Counted from the stretch's first letter, positions 39,201-50,755 are shown. The stretch is 64,000 nucleotides of DNA from Labia minor (GCA_963082975.1 OY720345.1:28900611-28964610); one strand, 5' to 3'. Program-made: numbers and translations. The notes: generated by a model from the sequence alone, not told the origin.

Positions 39201-42200
39201 TTTCGGCGTCCATTTTGGCGCCATTTTCAAGAGAGTTAATGTTTGGAGGGATTTTTTTTTTAGATTCTGAGTCTTAAGTCACATTTAGAACACTTCACGA
39301 TTACGTTCACTCATCTACCTCTTAGGAGTAGCGAGTGGACACTCTCTATAACGCCAATAGAGATTGGTCCACTTCAGGGAAGCAACCCTGCTCACGCAAG
39401 CCATGACTTTTCTCTCCTTCCATTGAGGAAGTCATGTCCCAAACCTTAAAAATCCTATCTATTCAATATTAAAATCCCTTCATCTATCTTCTCCACTCTA
39501 TCCACTCACCAATCCATCAACGTGGCGATTCTTGGCTAACAACCACCCACAATAATATTATATATATTATATAATATATTGGTGCGGAGACCGATTGGAA
39601 AACGTCTGCTTGGAAGACCAAGGACGCGTAGAAGGGACTTAAGAGAGATGGGACAAGGGCTCAGGATAGGGACACTTGGAGAAATGTGGTTGTTGCGGCC
39701 AAGAACTTTCGAGTATCGTTGAGCGATATAAATAGATAGATATAACATATACAATATATATAATTAATTTACTGATTAAATTAAAATATATTTTAAATAA
39801 GAACACAAAAAGAAATGAATGTTTTATGTAATATACTGATTGAAACAAAATGGATGAAAACCTTTTACTACTATCAACCAAATACTATGTACCACTCGGG
39901 GGTACAGGGGGCGAAGCCCCCGTCTAGGTGTAAAGAGCGCCGAAGCAGCTATCATAGTTATCTAAATAAAACAATATCATATTCGAGTAAATTTGAAAGA
40001 AATGTATTTTCACGTACATAATAGATTAAATGCCATTCTTTATTTTTCATTCATTGAATAGATATATCTCACAGTGTCTTTTCATTTATCGATCTATCAA
40101 AACTAATAACATGTCTTTCTTTATTAGAGTCAAGAGACACTTTAATGATAATTTAACAAGCATAACGAGAGAAAGGTAAACGTATTTTTTTATTTATGAT
40201 AATTAAATTAGCGATACCAACATTTAAAACATACATAACATTTCCAGTATGCCAATAAATTTATAATTGTATATTTTATGTTTAAGGTACAAATATATAT
40301 ATATATATATATAATTATAGTAACTTTATGTAGAAATATATATCTTTATAATTGAGTCGAACTCCCTGAGGTGAGATGATTTCTAATATCTTTATTTCAT
40401 TAGTCGCTATATATATTTTAAGTGGCTATTCATTTACTATTGAGAAAGGTAAATGACAGAATACTTGTAATAGGTATAAATAGGTATACATATAACATGT
40501 TTAAAAATTTATTAAGAATCGATTCTGGTACACAAAGACTCAAATGTTTGTCATTAAGCTTTACAATAGTAAAAAAATAAATGTATTTCATATGGAATAT
40601 TAAATGAATGTGTGTATAAATATAAATTATAATATATCTCTTCTAAAAAATTCAATAAAATATATATTTACTAGTAATGTTACAAATTGTTAGTCTGTTT
40701 TTGCTTGATTGTAAGGAATCTAACTATTAAACTATCTGATAAATAAATTTGAGAATTTATGTTCACTTTGTGAGGTTCTCTGTAAACGATTTGTCTATTT
40801 TGGGAGTGATATATGTTTATATAGGTGTGTTAGGATCGATAATTATTGTTGTTGATCAAAAAGTAAAATTTAAAATCAAATCAATGTAGAAATTAGTATT
40901 TCACAATCATTTTATATGAATGTCAAGTATAAAACTTTGTGAAGAATTAAGAGAAGTTTTCTTAATTCATTATGATATTCTATTTCATTTAAATAATATA
41001 ATTTAATATTAAAATAGCTTAAAGTATAGGAATTGGATGTAGGAAGGTACTTCCCACCCCTGAAAGCAACAATAATATGAATTAAAAGATTTTAAAGTGA
41101 TGAACCGAAACAAATATAGATTGTTATTGAACTGCATTTATTATCAATTTAAATTTTTGGATTCATTTGTTTTTGCAAATGTCAACATAAAGGACCCCTA
41201 ATTTTTAACGTGCCTGAACTCAAAGAAAATAATAATTTGTAAAAATTTAATTATACACATATGATTAATGTCCTATTTTAAGGTATTTCTTTTTTCTGGG
41301 ATTAAATAGGAAAATTTTATATTAAAAATTTGAAAGATTCAATTCCCAAGAGATGACCATTGTCTAAAAAAATTTAGGCCAATTAATTATGAAATTGATT
41401 TTTCTTGATATAATCAGGTGTATGCATTTAAATTAATTTTCTTTATAATAGGATAATTTAAAATAAATTTTCGAGAAACAAAATTAATATATAATATATA
41501 AATGAATTACTTTTCAGATTTTTTGTGTTAGAGAATTAAAATAAATAAAAAATTTTAATTTAAATATATTTTTATTTTGGAAATATATTCAAATAATAAT
41601 AATTCAACGATTAAGTTTCTCTTTATACATTAACATTTAATTGAATAATTTTTTTTAATTAAAAGTGTATTTGTGGAAACCGTAAATTGAATATTCATTC
41701 TTATAATCAAAAAAAATGTTGTTTTTTTGATTTAACCAATCTTAAAATTTAAGAATTTTTAAAAAATAAGTCTTAATGAAATATAATAAGTATATATATT
41801 TTAGAAAATTAATTATTAGAGACAAATAGTTTTACTACAACTAATAATAATAGTTTTACCACTAATAAAATCAACATATTTATTTCAACATAAACGAAGT
41901 AATAAAATAATTACAATAGACTAAAAAAATTAGTTTTAAAAACTCTTTTTAAGTATTTTTATTATTATAGAAAATATATTAATACAATTTATAATTATTA
42001 GTGGTTATATTATTTTTTTTTATCTTGGAGATGAAAGGAAGGTAATCAAATATTTTCTCATATACTTAATTCTCATTTACTCTGATTTCTACATAAATCA
42101 TTCTATTTCAGTGAATAATTTTATTGACAAATATATAACATAGATATAACTAATTTAACAAATTTTAAATATACTATTTTAGTTTATTTATTTTAAACTA

Positions 42201-42708
42201 TAAGCAAATAGAAATAAAGTAGGAAAGGGAAAAAGAATAAAAAAATAATTTATAATGATTGTTTAAACTTTACAAATAAATTATTATTTTATAATATTTA
42301 TCTAAATTAATTATTTATTAAGAATATATTCGCCACGTTTTGTTTCAAAGCGCCTGATGATTATTCTTCATTTTATTTAAACTTAGTGATGGGTTGCCTA
42401 TATTTTAGGCGTTTTCTATATGCTTTATTAGATATTAGTAAGACAAGTAAAATAATGCAATTCTAATTGTAATATGTATTTTATGAATACAAAGTGTGTA
42501 AACTTACAGAATCAAACTTGATGGTTGGCATAAAGTAGATTTTCAGTATAATATAGGCAATTAAAAATAATGCAGATAATGCTGAGTACAAGTAATTGGC
42601 GCAGACAGCTCGCCGAAAGGACGGGCCCATTACTTTGACGGGACATTGGCCTAGGAGTCGAACGACAACCAGAGCTGGCCACAAACCGTCTAACAAGTCC
42701 AATTCCAT
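28466..42708 (-). CDS. Gustatory receptor A, 8 coding exons
   Basis: Insect-type gustatory receptor, a seven-TM ligand-gated channel of chemosensory neurons. Exons in transcript order: 42708-42508, 31908-31786, 31629-31474, 31239-31036, 30016-29669, 29574-29506, 28717-28628 and 28540-28466; all junctions are phase 0, giving 421 residues. Landmarks: GLWPALVVVRLLGQCPVK at the N-terminus, then hydrophobic segments, VNDRL opening exon 5, FGITNLLNVASTFIW, the KTSDIINEILV exon, LQLIERKIKFHAKGFFSIDN, and the hallmark C-terminal TTYIIILLQY, equivalent to TYhhhhhQF. Exon lengths of 52, 68, 23 and 30 codons are identical in receptor B, which supports the weak donors (GAG/gttaaa, ACA/gttgag). The ATG at 42706-42708 aligns with receptor B's; the frame is also open upstream to a splice acceptor at 42835-42836, so about 42 more residues are possible. 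Intron 1 (10.6 kb) holds a BEL/Pao element. The tastant is unknown. Confidence 0.9.
30170..30671 (-). mobile_element. HINE/DINE-1-like element, family C copy 1
   Basis: On the minus strand it starts after TATTTTT with ACCGACCGACGATAGGAAGG and ends with the inverse CGTCAGTCGGT. A terminal hairpin CTGTG-CCTCGC-CACAG follows. It contains a GTCY-type microsatellite (GATGTCTGTCCGCCCGTC), CAACGGATTTTGAT and GGAAACCGGAAGTGGTAG. A GTCY repeat, short inverted repeats and a 3' hairpin are the published hallmarks of DINE-1/HINE elements. It lies in the intron between exons 4 and 5 of receptor A. Confidence 0.7.
32072..32269 (+). pseudogene. Mariner remnant 4, C-terminal fragment
   Basis: Plus-strand frame of about 65 codons ending at TAA 32267-32269. 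It contains ITDEEIKEAVQKWFRGKSKE and FFAKGIKKLQERWDKGCKIA, the typical C-terminal end of mariner transposases (FF.xGI.KL..RW.KC). No catalytic domain or inverted ends are preserved. It lies antisense in intron 1 of receptor A. Confidence 0.75.
32449..32553. mobile_element. Short hAT-type MITE
   Basis: Imperfect inverted ends: CATTCTCAAACTGTGGTACC at the left and, on the opposite strand, CAATAGTTCTCAAACTTTTT. This resembles the CAGNGGTTCTCAAACT ends common in hAT elements. A GTGGYACC-type subterminal repeat is also inverted. No clear 8-bp duplication was found. Confidence 0.5.
33075..33833 (+). repeat. 5' LTR of the BEL/Pao element
   Basis: Starts TGTTTAAGCC and ends GACGAAACA. The constant offset of 5355 bases to the 3' LTR along its whole length shows there are no indels between the two. 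Confidence 0.92.
33836..33853 (+). promoter_or_regulatory. Candidate primer-binding site
   Basis: TGGTGCCTCCTGGTGAGG begins three bases after the 5' LTR with the TGG expected to pair with the CCA end of a tRNA. I have not assigned the tRNA. Confidence 0.55.
33982..34384 (+). repeat. AT-rich tandem repeat, about four ~100-bp units
   Basis: Four diverged units each contain AACGCTATATTCTTTAATTC, a run of ATTATT, TCAATTTT and TTCTTATAAAGATTAA. They occupy the place where gag would be expected in the BEL element. Confidence 0.7.
34813..35118 (+). repeat. 102-bp tandem repeat, three units
   Basis: Units start at 34813, 34915 and 35017 and share CGACTTTCATGCCC, GGCTGAAGTATGTCTG and CATACATTCGATC. 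Unit length is a multiple of three, so one frame stays open through two and a half units (34832-35071) with a 34-residue period containing LSCPWLKYVWP. I see no known protein family in it. Confidence 0.8.
35722..35945. other. GC-rich, G/T-skewed block inside the BEL element
   Basis: About 220 bases, strongly G+T on the plus strand, with few A residues and many GCG/CGG words, between AT-rich flanks. Several frames are open on both strands (35737-35979 plus, 35701-36018 minus), which is what low stop density in GC-rich DNA gives by chance. No domain is recognisable. Origin unknown: it could be a nested insertion or captured foreign sequence. Confidence 0.6.
36091..38325 (+). pseudogene. Broken BEL/Pao pol (protease end, RT, RNase H/integrase)
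   Basis: Pieces in order: the post-protease segment with IKLTDPQFHLPRPKDVLIGS (36170 onward), ended by TGA at 36313-36315; 36352-36715 with GHMIYVPDV, YKPHHPVIK and TTKVRVVFD, the start of the BEL reverse transcriptase; 36735-37060 in shifted frames with LNEVLLIDP, a Phe-Gly/Ala-Pro-Tyr-Leu-Ala segment and the intact catalytic LYVDDLLTG; then integrase with VDYFGLLYI, RRGVPSHVYPDNGTHF and LSPHFSGIWDAEMKSFK. The active-site Asp pairs can be seen, but stops, frameshifts and a 50-bp duplication break the frame repeatedly. No full polyprotein can be made. Confidence 0.85.
37801..37900 (+). repeat. 50-bp tandem duplication within integrase
   Basis: 37801-37850 and 37851-37900 differ at only two or three sites and both contain TTAGTGGCATTTGGGA and GCTGAAATGAAATC. 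Because 50 is not a multiple of three it shifts the integrase frame in the segment with HFSGIWDAEMKS. Confidence 0.85.
38414..38429 (+). promoter_or_regulatory. Candidate polypurine tract
   Basis: A purine-rich run (GGGGGGAGTG at 38420-38429) lies directly before the 3' LTR at 38430, where plus-strand priming occurs in LTR retroelements. Confidence 0.6.
38430..39188 (+). repeat. 3' LTR of the BEL/Pao element
   Basis: Same 759 bases as the 5' LTR, including an identical 74-codon chance reading frame (38734-38958 against 33379-33603), followed by the TGGGT target duplication at 39189-39193. Confidence 0.92.
39578..39742 (+). repeat. LINE 3' tail fragment 1
   Basis: Plus-strand pieces in two frames read RRRDLREMGQ and then QDRDTWRNVVVAAKNFRV, the C-terminal tail typical of RTE/Jockey-like non-LTR elements of insects. 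A frameshift separates them. Related tails are at 59265-59395 and, on the minus strand, at 54510-54700. Confidence 0.65.
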
Positions 42709-45700
42709 CGCTAACGCCCGTCCAATATCGAGTGTCACACGTTGCTTCACTATACACCGCCACTCAAACCATCCAACGAATAAATGATCGATCTGCCCAA
42801 AAGAAAACGTTTTGCCATTCAATAACGATGCGCACTGTAAAACCTTAATTTTTTTTAGTTGTTAATACATAAATATTATTATTAAGCTTGATTAAATTAA
42901 GTATCTTGTTAATAATGTATATTCTTTATTCATTTTTAAAGTGGATGAAATTTTTAAAAAATTTTAATGACAAGCGTAAACTCTATCTAATTGATTATTG
43001 TAAATTTGTTAATTTTTTTTTAATTAAATAAAAATTAAAATTAAAACAAATACTCATCGTATTTATCTATCAAATAATTTCATTTTCTTTATACATATCA
43101 AACCTTTGGTTTTATATTAAACTCAATCTTTTTTCTTCATATTAAATAATGACATTATTTTCAAATTTTTTTTTTCACATTAATTATAAAAAATAAAACT
43201 TTAATTTAAATAAAATAATAAATATAGGTATATTTTTAAATTCTTTTTAAATAAGTTTAAAAAAGTAAAAGAAAAATAGTTTATAACACTTATATTTATG
43301 CCACAATGAATACTTTGAAAATGTAAAGCATTATGTTGAAAATTTATTATCATTTGACCGAATAAAATTAAATTACACAGAACACTTTTTTTAAAAAAAA
43401 ATGTTGATTACACCCATTAATTGTTTTTCTAACTATTTCGTTTTATGAGATAGATTTTCTTCTCAAAATTCTACCCCTCCCCCCATTATTTCATTTTTAA
43501 ATTACAATTCAAAAGAAAATAACAATTATTTTCAAATAAATTTTGAAAATATCATCCATTAATAAATAAAATAATAGTATAATTTAAAATAAATCTTAGA
43601 ATTTGGAACATTAGAAGACCTTTAGAAGGTGTGTAACAAATTTTATTTTTATATTTATATTTATATATTTATAAAAATTAAATTAAAAAAGGAGTATTTT
43701 TCAAATTGAATAGTTAAGATGTTATAAAAGTAAAAGACCTTGGAGTTATACTAGTATTGACCCCAAAGACCGCATGAGGTAAAAATTACTTATCACTCTT
43801 CTGCCTCAAAATATTTTTATTAATCTTGTAATTATTGTTAATTAATTTTATATCTAATTAAGATTATACTTTAATCTATATAATTTAAAAAAATATATAC
43901 TATTTGTATATGAAATAAATAAAAATCCGGTCGTAACGATAGTATTTAACCTATCTATCAAATGAAAAGTTAAATATCTATAGTATAAATAAATAAATTA
44001 GTTAAGATAATTAATAATCAATTATTTTGACATTTCACGAACATATTTATCTAATCAAATTAATTAAAATTAAATCAATTTTTTTTTATATAAGTAATTT
44101 TGGATTTAAAATTTTTCTGTTTTTCTATTTACAAATAATATTTAATTTTCATAAATTATTATGTATTTATTGTATTTTATTTATTAAAAAATATTACATA
44201 AATTACAAACAATTATAATATAGTAATATACAGTATCATTTCATTTATTAATTATCTGTAGTAATAAATAATAAAAATACATTTATTTGATTACTAATAA
44301 ATTAGAAGCTAGACAAAGAAATATTTAAGAAATAGGTAATTGGTTCTAATGTCTTTTCTGGTAGATTTATGAGAGGAAGTGGTATTTCCAATTCAAGGCT
44401 TATTCGATTATGCAATTAATGTTAATGCTAGATAATGATGTCATCTCACTACCTACCTATTCTACTTCCAAGTATTATTAATCTATTATTAGTAAATTAT
44501 TTTTGATTATCTCCCCTCCTCTTTTCTTTTTTTTTTCTATTTTTAAATATTATTTTTATTGATTATTTATTTCAATCTATTTAATTTCAATAATTTCTCA
44601 TTTTTTTTTATTAAAATCAAAAGAGAATGTAATATGATTGTTTTTAATTAAACTGTCTATTTTCTAAAATTTCTTAAACTATAACCATAAAATTAAAGTT
44701 ACGAAACATAAAGGATGGAAGTTGTTTAAAATTAAAGTGATCTAACGTTGCCTTCTATTCACACTATCCAGAATACTTGAATAAAAATTAAATAAATTTT
44801 TAATTAATTATATACTTATAAATGTAAAATTTTAACTAAATAAATTACAAAAACAAAATAAACAGGTCAAGTGATTAATTTACACTCGTTTAATTAAAAA
44901 AAAAAATAAATAAATCCCCATTCATCAGCATTATATTTTATTTTCCTACATGATAATATCTAATATTAATATTAAAAAAAAACAACTATCCATTAATGTC
45001 AAAAGAAATTAGTATTTTTTTTCTATTTTAATTAACCGATCTTTTAAATAAATATTATATATTATAAAATATCAATATATTTTTTTTTATTTATATCTAA
45101 TAAAAGATAATTTGATTTTATATTATTTTTCTTCGTATCTTTATATATTAGATATTTGAAATTGATAATGAAGAGGGTGGGGGGAACTCATTCTGAAGTT
45201 GTTTCCAATATTATAAGATAAATCAACCCATTACCCAGTTGAGTATAAGTATATACAATAAATTGGTTAAACCTGTGGAGGGCGCGAGACTGTTGCAAGG
45301 GAGGCGCAAAGGTATTAGAACCAATCGCAAGTGCTCGCAAACTTTTGAAAATTTTCGATTTTTTTTCAATTTTTTTCAATATGGTTCTAAAAAAAAAAGG
45401 TCAGATGAGTGATTTTGCGATGCTCTGAACCATGGCCCACCCCTCTTGTTATATTATTTCAGAAATGTGCCTAACTATTGAAAAAGGAAATAAGATTATT
45501 ACAAAAATTAAGGGAACGCAAGAATTTTTTTTAGAAAAAGTGGGCGCCGGTACAGAAAGGTTTCCTCTAACAGGCGACGGATTTCTATGAGGAAGGAATT
45601 TTAAGCTCGTTCATCGCTTCAATAAATGTCTCAACTTTTTTGGCGATTACGTAGAAAAATAGTATTTTATTTGCACTTTCAAATGTATATAATAAAAAAC

Positions 45701-46130
45701 ATTTTCCAGTACTAGTTTTGACTTAATTCCAAAACGTAACCTTCTTTGTGAATTGCACTCGTATATAATGATAAATTTTTAATTTACGAATATATGTATA
45801 ATATAATGTGAATTATGAATTATAAATTATAATTATATTAAAATATAAAGGTAGGAGAGCACAAGTGGTTGGTTTTTGTTTTGATATTTTATGCTCATTG
45901 AGACTTTCTTATTAAAATTAATATAAAAATTTAATTTTTATGAACCACAAAGAATTATATAATTCATTGTTTTGTTTTGTTGGATTTATTTATTATTCAG
46001 TAATAATATATATAATAATAATATAATAATGAAAAAAATTTATTATCTTTATACATTCTATATTATCCTATGTAGTCAATGTATTTTGAGGTACCATATG
46101 TTGTTACAATTTGACCATTTAAATATTAAG

Positions 46131-46757
46131 TTGACCTGTGGCCAGGTCCGAACCGACCGACGGTTTGAAGTAAATTAATTTCCAGCTACAGAAACAATTT
46201 CAAATAATTTTAATATATCTATTAATGTAATAAAATATATATATGGATACATAAATAATAAATATAAACATTTTTAATTTTATTTTATTTATAATATATA
46301 TGCAAGACCAGGCTGTGACGTCCTGAATGGCTGGATGACGTCATATAATTTTAAATCAAGAAAAAACTAATAAAGATGATTTTTCTCGAGGATAAAACCA
46401 ATACAAAGTGCATGATTCGTGGTGATATGTAAAAAATCTCCTCATGTGAAATTTGGTATGAAAATAACCCTTCCCTTCCTATCGTCGATCGCTAATACTA
46501 CCACTTCCGGTTTCCGGATTTGCACCAAAAGTTGATCAATTCATCCCACTGATGCATTAAGTAAATATACCAAATTTCATCAAAATCCGTTGAGCCGTTC
46601 AGGCTGTACACATCTATACGGACGGACGGACGGACAGACATCATGCTAAAAATACTTTTTTCTGTTAAGAAAATGCATGATTCGTGGAGATATGTAAAAA
46701 TCTCCACATGTGAAATTTGGTGTGAAAACAATACCTCCCTTACTATCGTCGGTCGGT
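46131..46757 (-). mobile_element. HINE/DINE-1-like element, family C copy 2 (composite)
   Basis: The minus strand begins at 46757 with ACCGACCGACGATAG and carries GATGTCTGTCCGTCCGTCCG, CAACGGATTTTGATGAAATT and GGAAACCGGAAGTGGTAG. A second start-like sequence (AGCGATCGACGATAGGAAGG) begins near 46493, so one copy abuts or has invaded another. The far end has CGTCGGTCGGT (46151-46161) and a hairpin ACCTG-TGGC-CAGGT at 46134-46147. Confidence 0.65.
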
Positions 46758-48504
46758 AAAAATAACCGTGAGTATTTAAGTAGTTCCGAGATTTCTATGC
46801 CTGTGTAATTGTTTTTATTTCTGCCATGATTTAATGTTAAATTTAGTATTTATGTTATGTTTGTTATGTTTAACTTATTTAAGTGAACAGAAAGAAAAGT
46901 GCAACATGTATTCATTCAATATTCATGCAGACCTGCTGCATATCACACTGTTTCCTTATCATTTACTCTGAATTTTATATGATAAATTTTCTAATACTGT
47001 GAGGCGCAATATCTTAGGGGGGGGAGCACACTTCGGTGTCGGTGTGAGCTCATCAAAAAGTCAAAATGGTATAATAAATTAATTTAATGAAAGAAAATCA
47101 AAATACAAAAAATGATTATGATTTTTTTGTCTATTTATCTTAATCTGTTTGTTGTTTGTTGTTTGTTATTTGTCAAATAGTCTTCTACATTTTCTGTGTA
47201 TAGGCCTTGCGTTTTTAGGGTTAAAGTCCGATTTTTCGATATGTGTATTCATTGTATTTCACGGCGAGTATGAGAGTGTGAGAGTGCATCGTCACAAATC
47301 ATCCATAAGTTACCATGAATCTTAAAAAATAATTTTGATTTTGTTTATTTTATGTTTAAAACTTGAATTTTTCTAAAATTTGCCGCTCCGATCAAAGAAT
47401 CGCCCGTGGAAAGTTCCCTCTCTGCCCTCCCCATCATTTCAGAAAAATCAAAAAAGTTTCCATTATACCTATTAATTAATCACAATAAATGATAGATAAT
47501 TTTTGAAATTTAAAAATTTTTATTTCAATTTTGGAAAATATTTTAGTTTTATTTTATTCCTATAATTAATATAATATATGTACATCAAAGTGACCATATA
47601 ATCGTTTAGATAAATATGATTCATTCATTTTTATTAAATTTTATTACCTAAAAACAAATTCTCTTGTAATTATTTTTCAATATTTGTATGAACATAAAAT
47701 AACATTTCTTTCATTAAAAGATCATTGAACAGATAAGTAATTTGTAGACGATATTATCTAAATATACTACCCAAAATTAATAAACAGAAATCATCATAGA
47801 AATTATATTAACAAATAAAAATGATCAATAATTTTTTATCAATAATATACTAATATAATATTCTAATTATATAAAATATAAATCTACCTGTTGAAGTGGT
47901 TTCTCCAATTTAAATTTTCTTGACAGGTCAGAGCTAATTGAAGAATCGAAATGAATAGCGCCTTTTCAATTGGTCAGTAATAAAAAAAAAATCGGGAATG
48001 AAGAGAGGTTTGCGTGACTTTTGTTCATTTCAATGATTATTAACTTTTAAATGAGTCTTATAGAAAGAATTATGACCATTTGTTTTTTTTTTTTGTTCAA
48101 ATCAAATTTCAAACACATTTCTTAATTACACTTTCAATGATTTATTTTATATATATAAAATTGACATTCAGTGTGAGATGGACAGAATTGTAAATAACGA
48201 ATGCCATTAAAATTAACAATGAAAAATATAATCTAAATAGAAATCAGATTTTGTAAATTCATTCTAAATATACGCATCATAAATAAGTTGTTTACTAATG
48301 AATGTTTATTTTAAAAATAAGAAAATCAATCATTTTACAGATTAAGAAAAATATTTTAATTTTCTTATAAATGAAAATAGAATGATGGCGAGACGGTCGA
48401 TGTGAATAATATGTATAATTATAATATTAGTCTCTCAAAGTACTTTATATAGAGAATAATAACGAAAAATAATAGATGTGCAACTTTTGAAATGATATCC
48501 ACCT

Positions 48505-48745
48505 ATCAAGTGAGTTGCCGCTTGAGCGATAAACGTGTTGTATGATCAGTAAAACGAATTCTTTTTCCCTTTAACTTGATTTTCTTGATCGGAAGCCGCT
48601 ACTTTTTATTTCAATTAGCTTTCCAATTTTAATCCTGTAAGCTGGTTAAACCTTGCGTCCATAAATAACTTCTAGAGATGAATTTCTTTACAAGGCCTGG
48701 GACTTGAACTCAAGACCACGAGGCTGAGAATCAAGCAGATTGTCT
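48505..48745 (-). repeat. tRNA-derived SINE, copy 3
   Basis: On the minus strand: CCTCGTGGTCTTGAGTTCAA, resembling box B, then GTCCCAGGCCTTG, AGCGGCTTCCGATCAAGAAA and GATCATACAACACG near the end. It is the same family as the plus-strand copies at 557 and 6490, diverged. Confidence 0.6.
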
Positions 48746-49478
48746 TCTAGAAGTGCATCTAAAAAAATTAAATCATAAAATTAAGAAATTAATTGTATTT
48801 TACTAATATAAACTTTTGGTTTTTAACCTTCAATCTATTTTGGCCTCTTGAATGTCAAAATGTTTAATCTTGGGCAATTTTTTTAGGGTAAAGAAAACAG
48901 AGTTCTTAGAGATCCTTCTATGGAAGTATGGGTCGATTTCTTCCTCTAATTATTTGTTTAAATTGTTTATGTCTGTTTACACCTGATTATATATTGCTTG
49001 CTTTGTTACTCGAACATGCATTGAACCATATATCTTTCTCATAATTAATTCAATTTTAGTGATTGTTATCCTAATAATTCTTGAGATTATTTTCTTTTAA
49101 GAAAATTCATGATTAATTAAGACTAGGGCCTGATTTATTGGATATAGTTTTGCTCCTCAAAATTTTTTGAAATATCAGCAAGTAAAAATTAAAATATGAT
49201 CAACAATATAAAATATTTAAATATTAATTTAAAATTTAGGTTGTTTTTGTTTTAAAAATTAAATTTGAAAAAAAACTTAAATGTTTTTAATTTAATCATG
49301 AAAAAGTTGTTTTCTTTCATGAATTTCACTTTAATTCTCGGAAAGAATGAATTCTTCAGAAACTATTTTGAATCATCGTTTCCTTCCCACTCACCATTTT
49401 CAAATTAAAAAAAAATGTTTATTTTTTAATCAACTTATTTACTCTTTAAAAACAATCTTTTCAAAATTGAATATAACA

Positions 49479-50228
49479 TACACAGTCTGTCTCAAAAGTA
49501 AGGGGACGGACTTAAGATAAGCGAGTACGAGTTCCAAAACAAAATTTATTTTATAAACTCTAATATAGGGTTGGAAAAATGATTCAAAGCAACTCTGGAA
49601 CTCATTTTTGGGCCCCGGTCACCGTGGTTTGGATCTCTTCCACGGTTCCAAAATGCTTTCCTTTCATCGACATTTCCGATTTTGGGAACAGCCAAAAAAC
49701 AGCCGGTGCTAAATCCGGCGAGTATGGGGGTTTCAAAAAAACAACATCCTTTTTTACAAGGAACTCCTTCACAATTCAGCACTTGTGTGCAGGGGCATTA
49801 TCGTGCAACAAAATTAATCTGTATCAATTTTTAAAAGATTTTTTTCTCGCGTTATCATCCCTGCGGGCCTCTTTTGGGCGTCTTGACCGGAATTCATCTT
49901 CAGCCTGTTCTCGACCCTCATTAAAGAGTGCAAAAACATTCTTTCGGTTCATGGCATTCTCTCCATGTGCTTTTTTATCATTTTTGCCCAGCTTGAAACA
50001 GAATTTGATGTTGGTGCGAATTTCGGATCAAGAATTCATTATTTTCGATGAAGAGAAGAGAAAAGTTGATTCAGAAAAAAAAAGAATTGTAAAAAACTTA
50101 TAAACACGAGAAAAGTGAAACTTTCGTGAATTATACAATGTTTGTTTACACGTTTAGTACGTTTTAGAGTGCAGATGAGGCTTACATGATTAAAGCTATA
50201 GTTCCTGTCCCCTTAGACCGTGTATTTT
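49479..50228 (-). mobile_element. Mariner remnant 5, internally deleted
   Basis: Imperfect inverted ends: ACACAGTCTGTCTCAAAAGT at the left, and ACACGGTCTAAGGGGACAGG on the opposite strand at the right. Minus-strand pieces: IRTNIKFCFKLGK near 50025 (DNA-binding N-terminus); LLHDNAPAHK with the second catalytic Asp, followed by a stop; and VKEFLVKKDVVFLKPPYSPD leading to LAPAVFWLFPK, where Val stands at the third catalytic position. At about 750 bp it is little more than half of a full mariner. Confidence 0.8.
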
Positions 50229-50718
50229 ACAATAGTAAATTTTTCTCATTTTCTTACAAAATCATGTACCACGCCTCAGAACCAAAAATTGAAGTTTTAA
50301 ATATTTTTAAGAGATTTTTTGTATTGTTCCAAAATTCATTATCTACGATATATTTTTTATACCAATATTAACTTCAAGATCCATTCGTTTTCTTGTTATT
50401 AATAAAGTAATATTTTGAATTAGAATTAATACAAAAAAATGGCAACTGGAATTAAACCTGAAACAAAAAATTTGAACTCTGGGTATAACCTCAATAAGAA
50501 TCATATGTCATAGATGTTGAAAGCTTTTAATTATTGATAGGGTGTATTTAAATATAATATATTATTAAATATTATTTGAAAATAAACACTGTTGAATGGT
50601 TGCAAAGGCGTTTTATTTCAAGACTTATTAAAAATAACTTAATTCACAACTTTTATATTATATGAATATATTAAAATAAACATAAAAAATTTCAGAAAAA
50701 AATATTTTATTTATTTAT

Positions 50719-50755
<37 letters not shown>

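Larger units (their letters stand above)
31909..42507 (-). other. 10.6-kb first intron of receptor A
   Basis: Joins exon 1 (donor TCT/gtaagt) to exon 2 (acceptor tttttag/GTA). It contains a mariner piece, a hAT-type MITE, the BEL/Pao element and a LINE tail, listed separately. The stretches 32560-33070 and 39745-42500 are AT-rich; apart from TA microsatellites (40291-40314) and a GGGGGCGAAGCCCCC hairpin at 39907-39921 I see nothing there. The stretch 39190-39560 is unrecognised and less AT-rich. Confidence 0.7.

Noticed and set aside
39907-39921. GGGGGCGAAGCCCCC hairpin considered as a transcription terminator or element end
   Set aside because: No partner end, no target duplication and no adjacent gene end; left as an unexplained short palindrome.
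45270-45440. GC-richer patch considered as a hAT or SINE fragment
   Set aside because: No inverted ends, target duplication or match to the other repeats in the window could be shown.
49579-50103. 174-codon plus-strand frame, the longest in the window
   Set aside because: It is antisense to the mariner transposase remnant, whose PPYSPDLAP and HDNAPAH motifs are on the minus strand.
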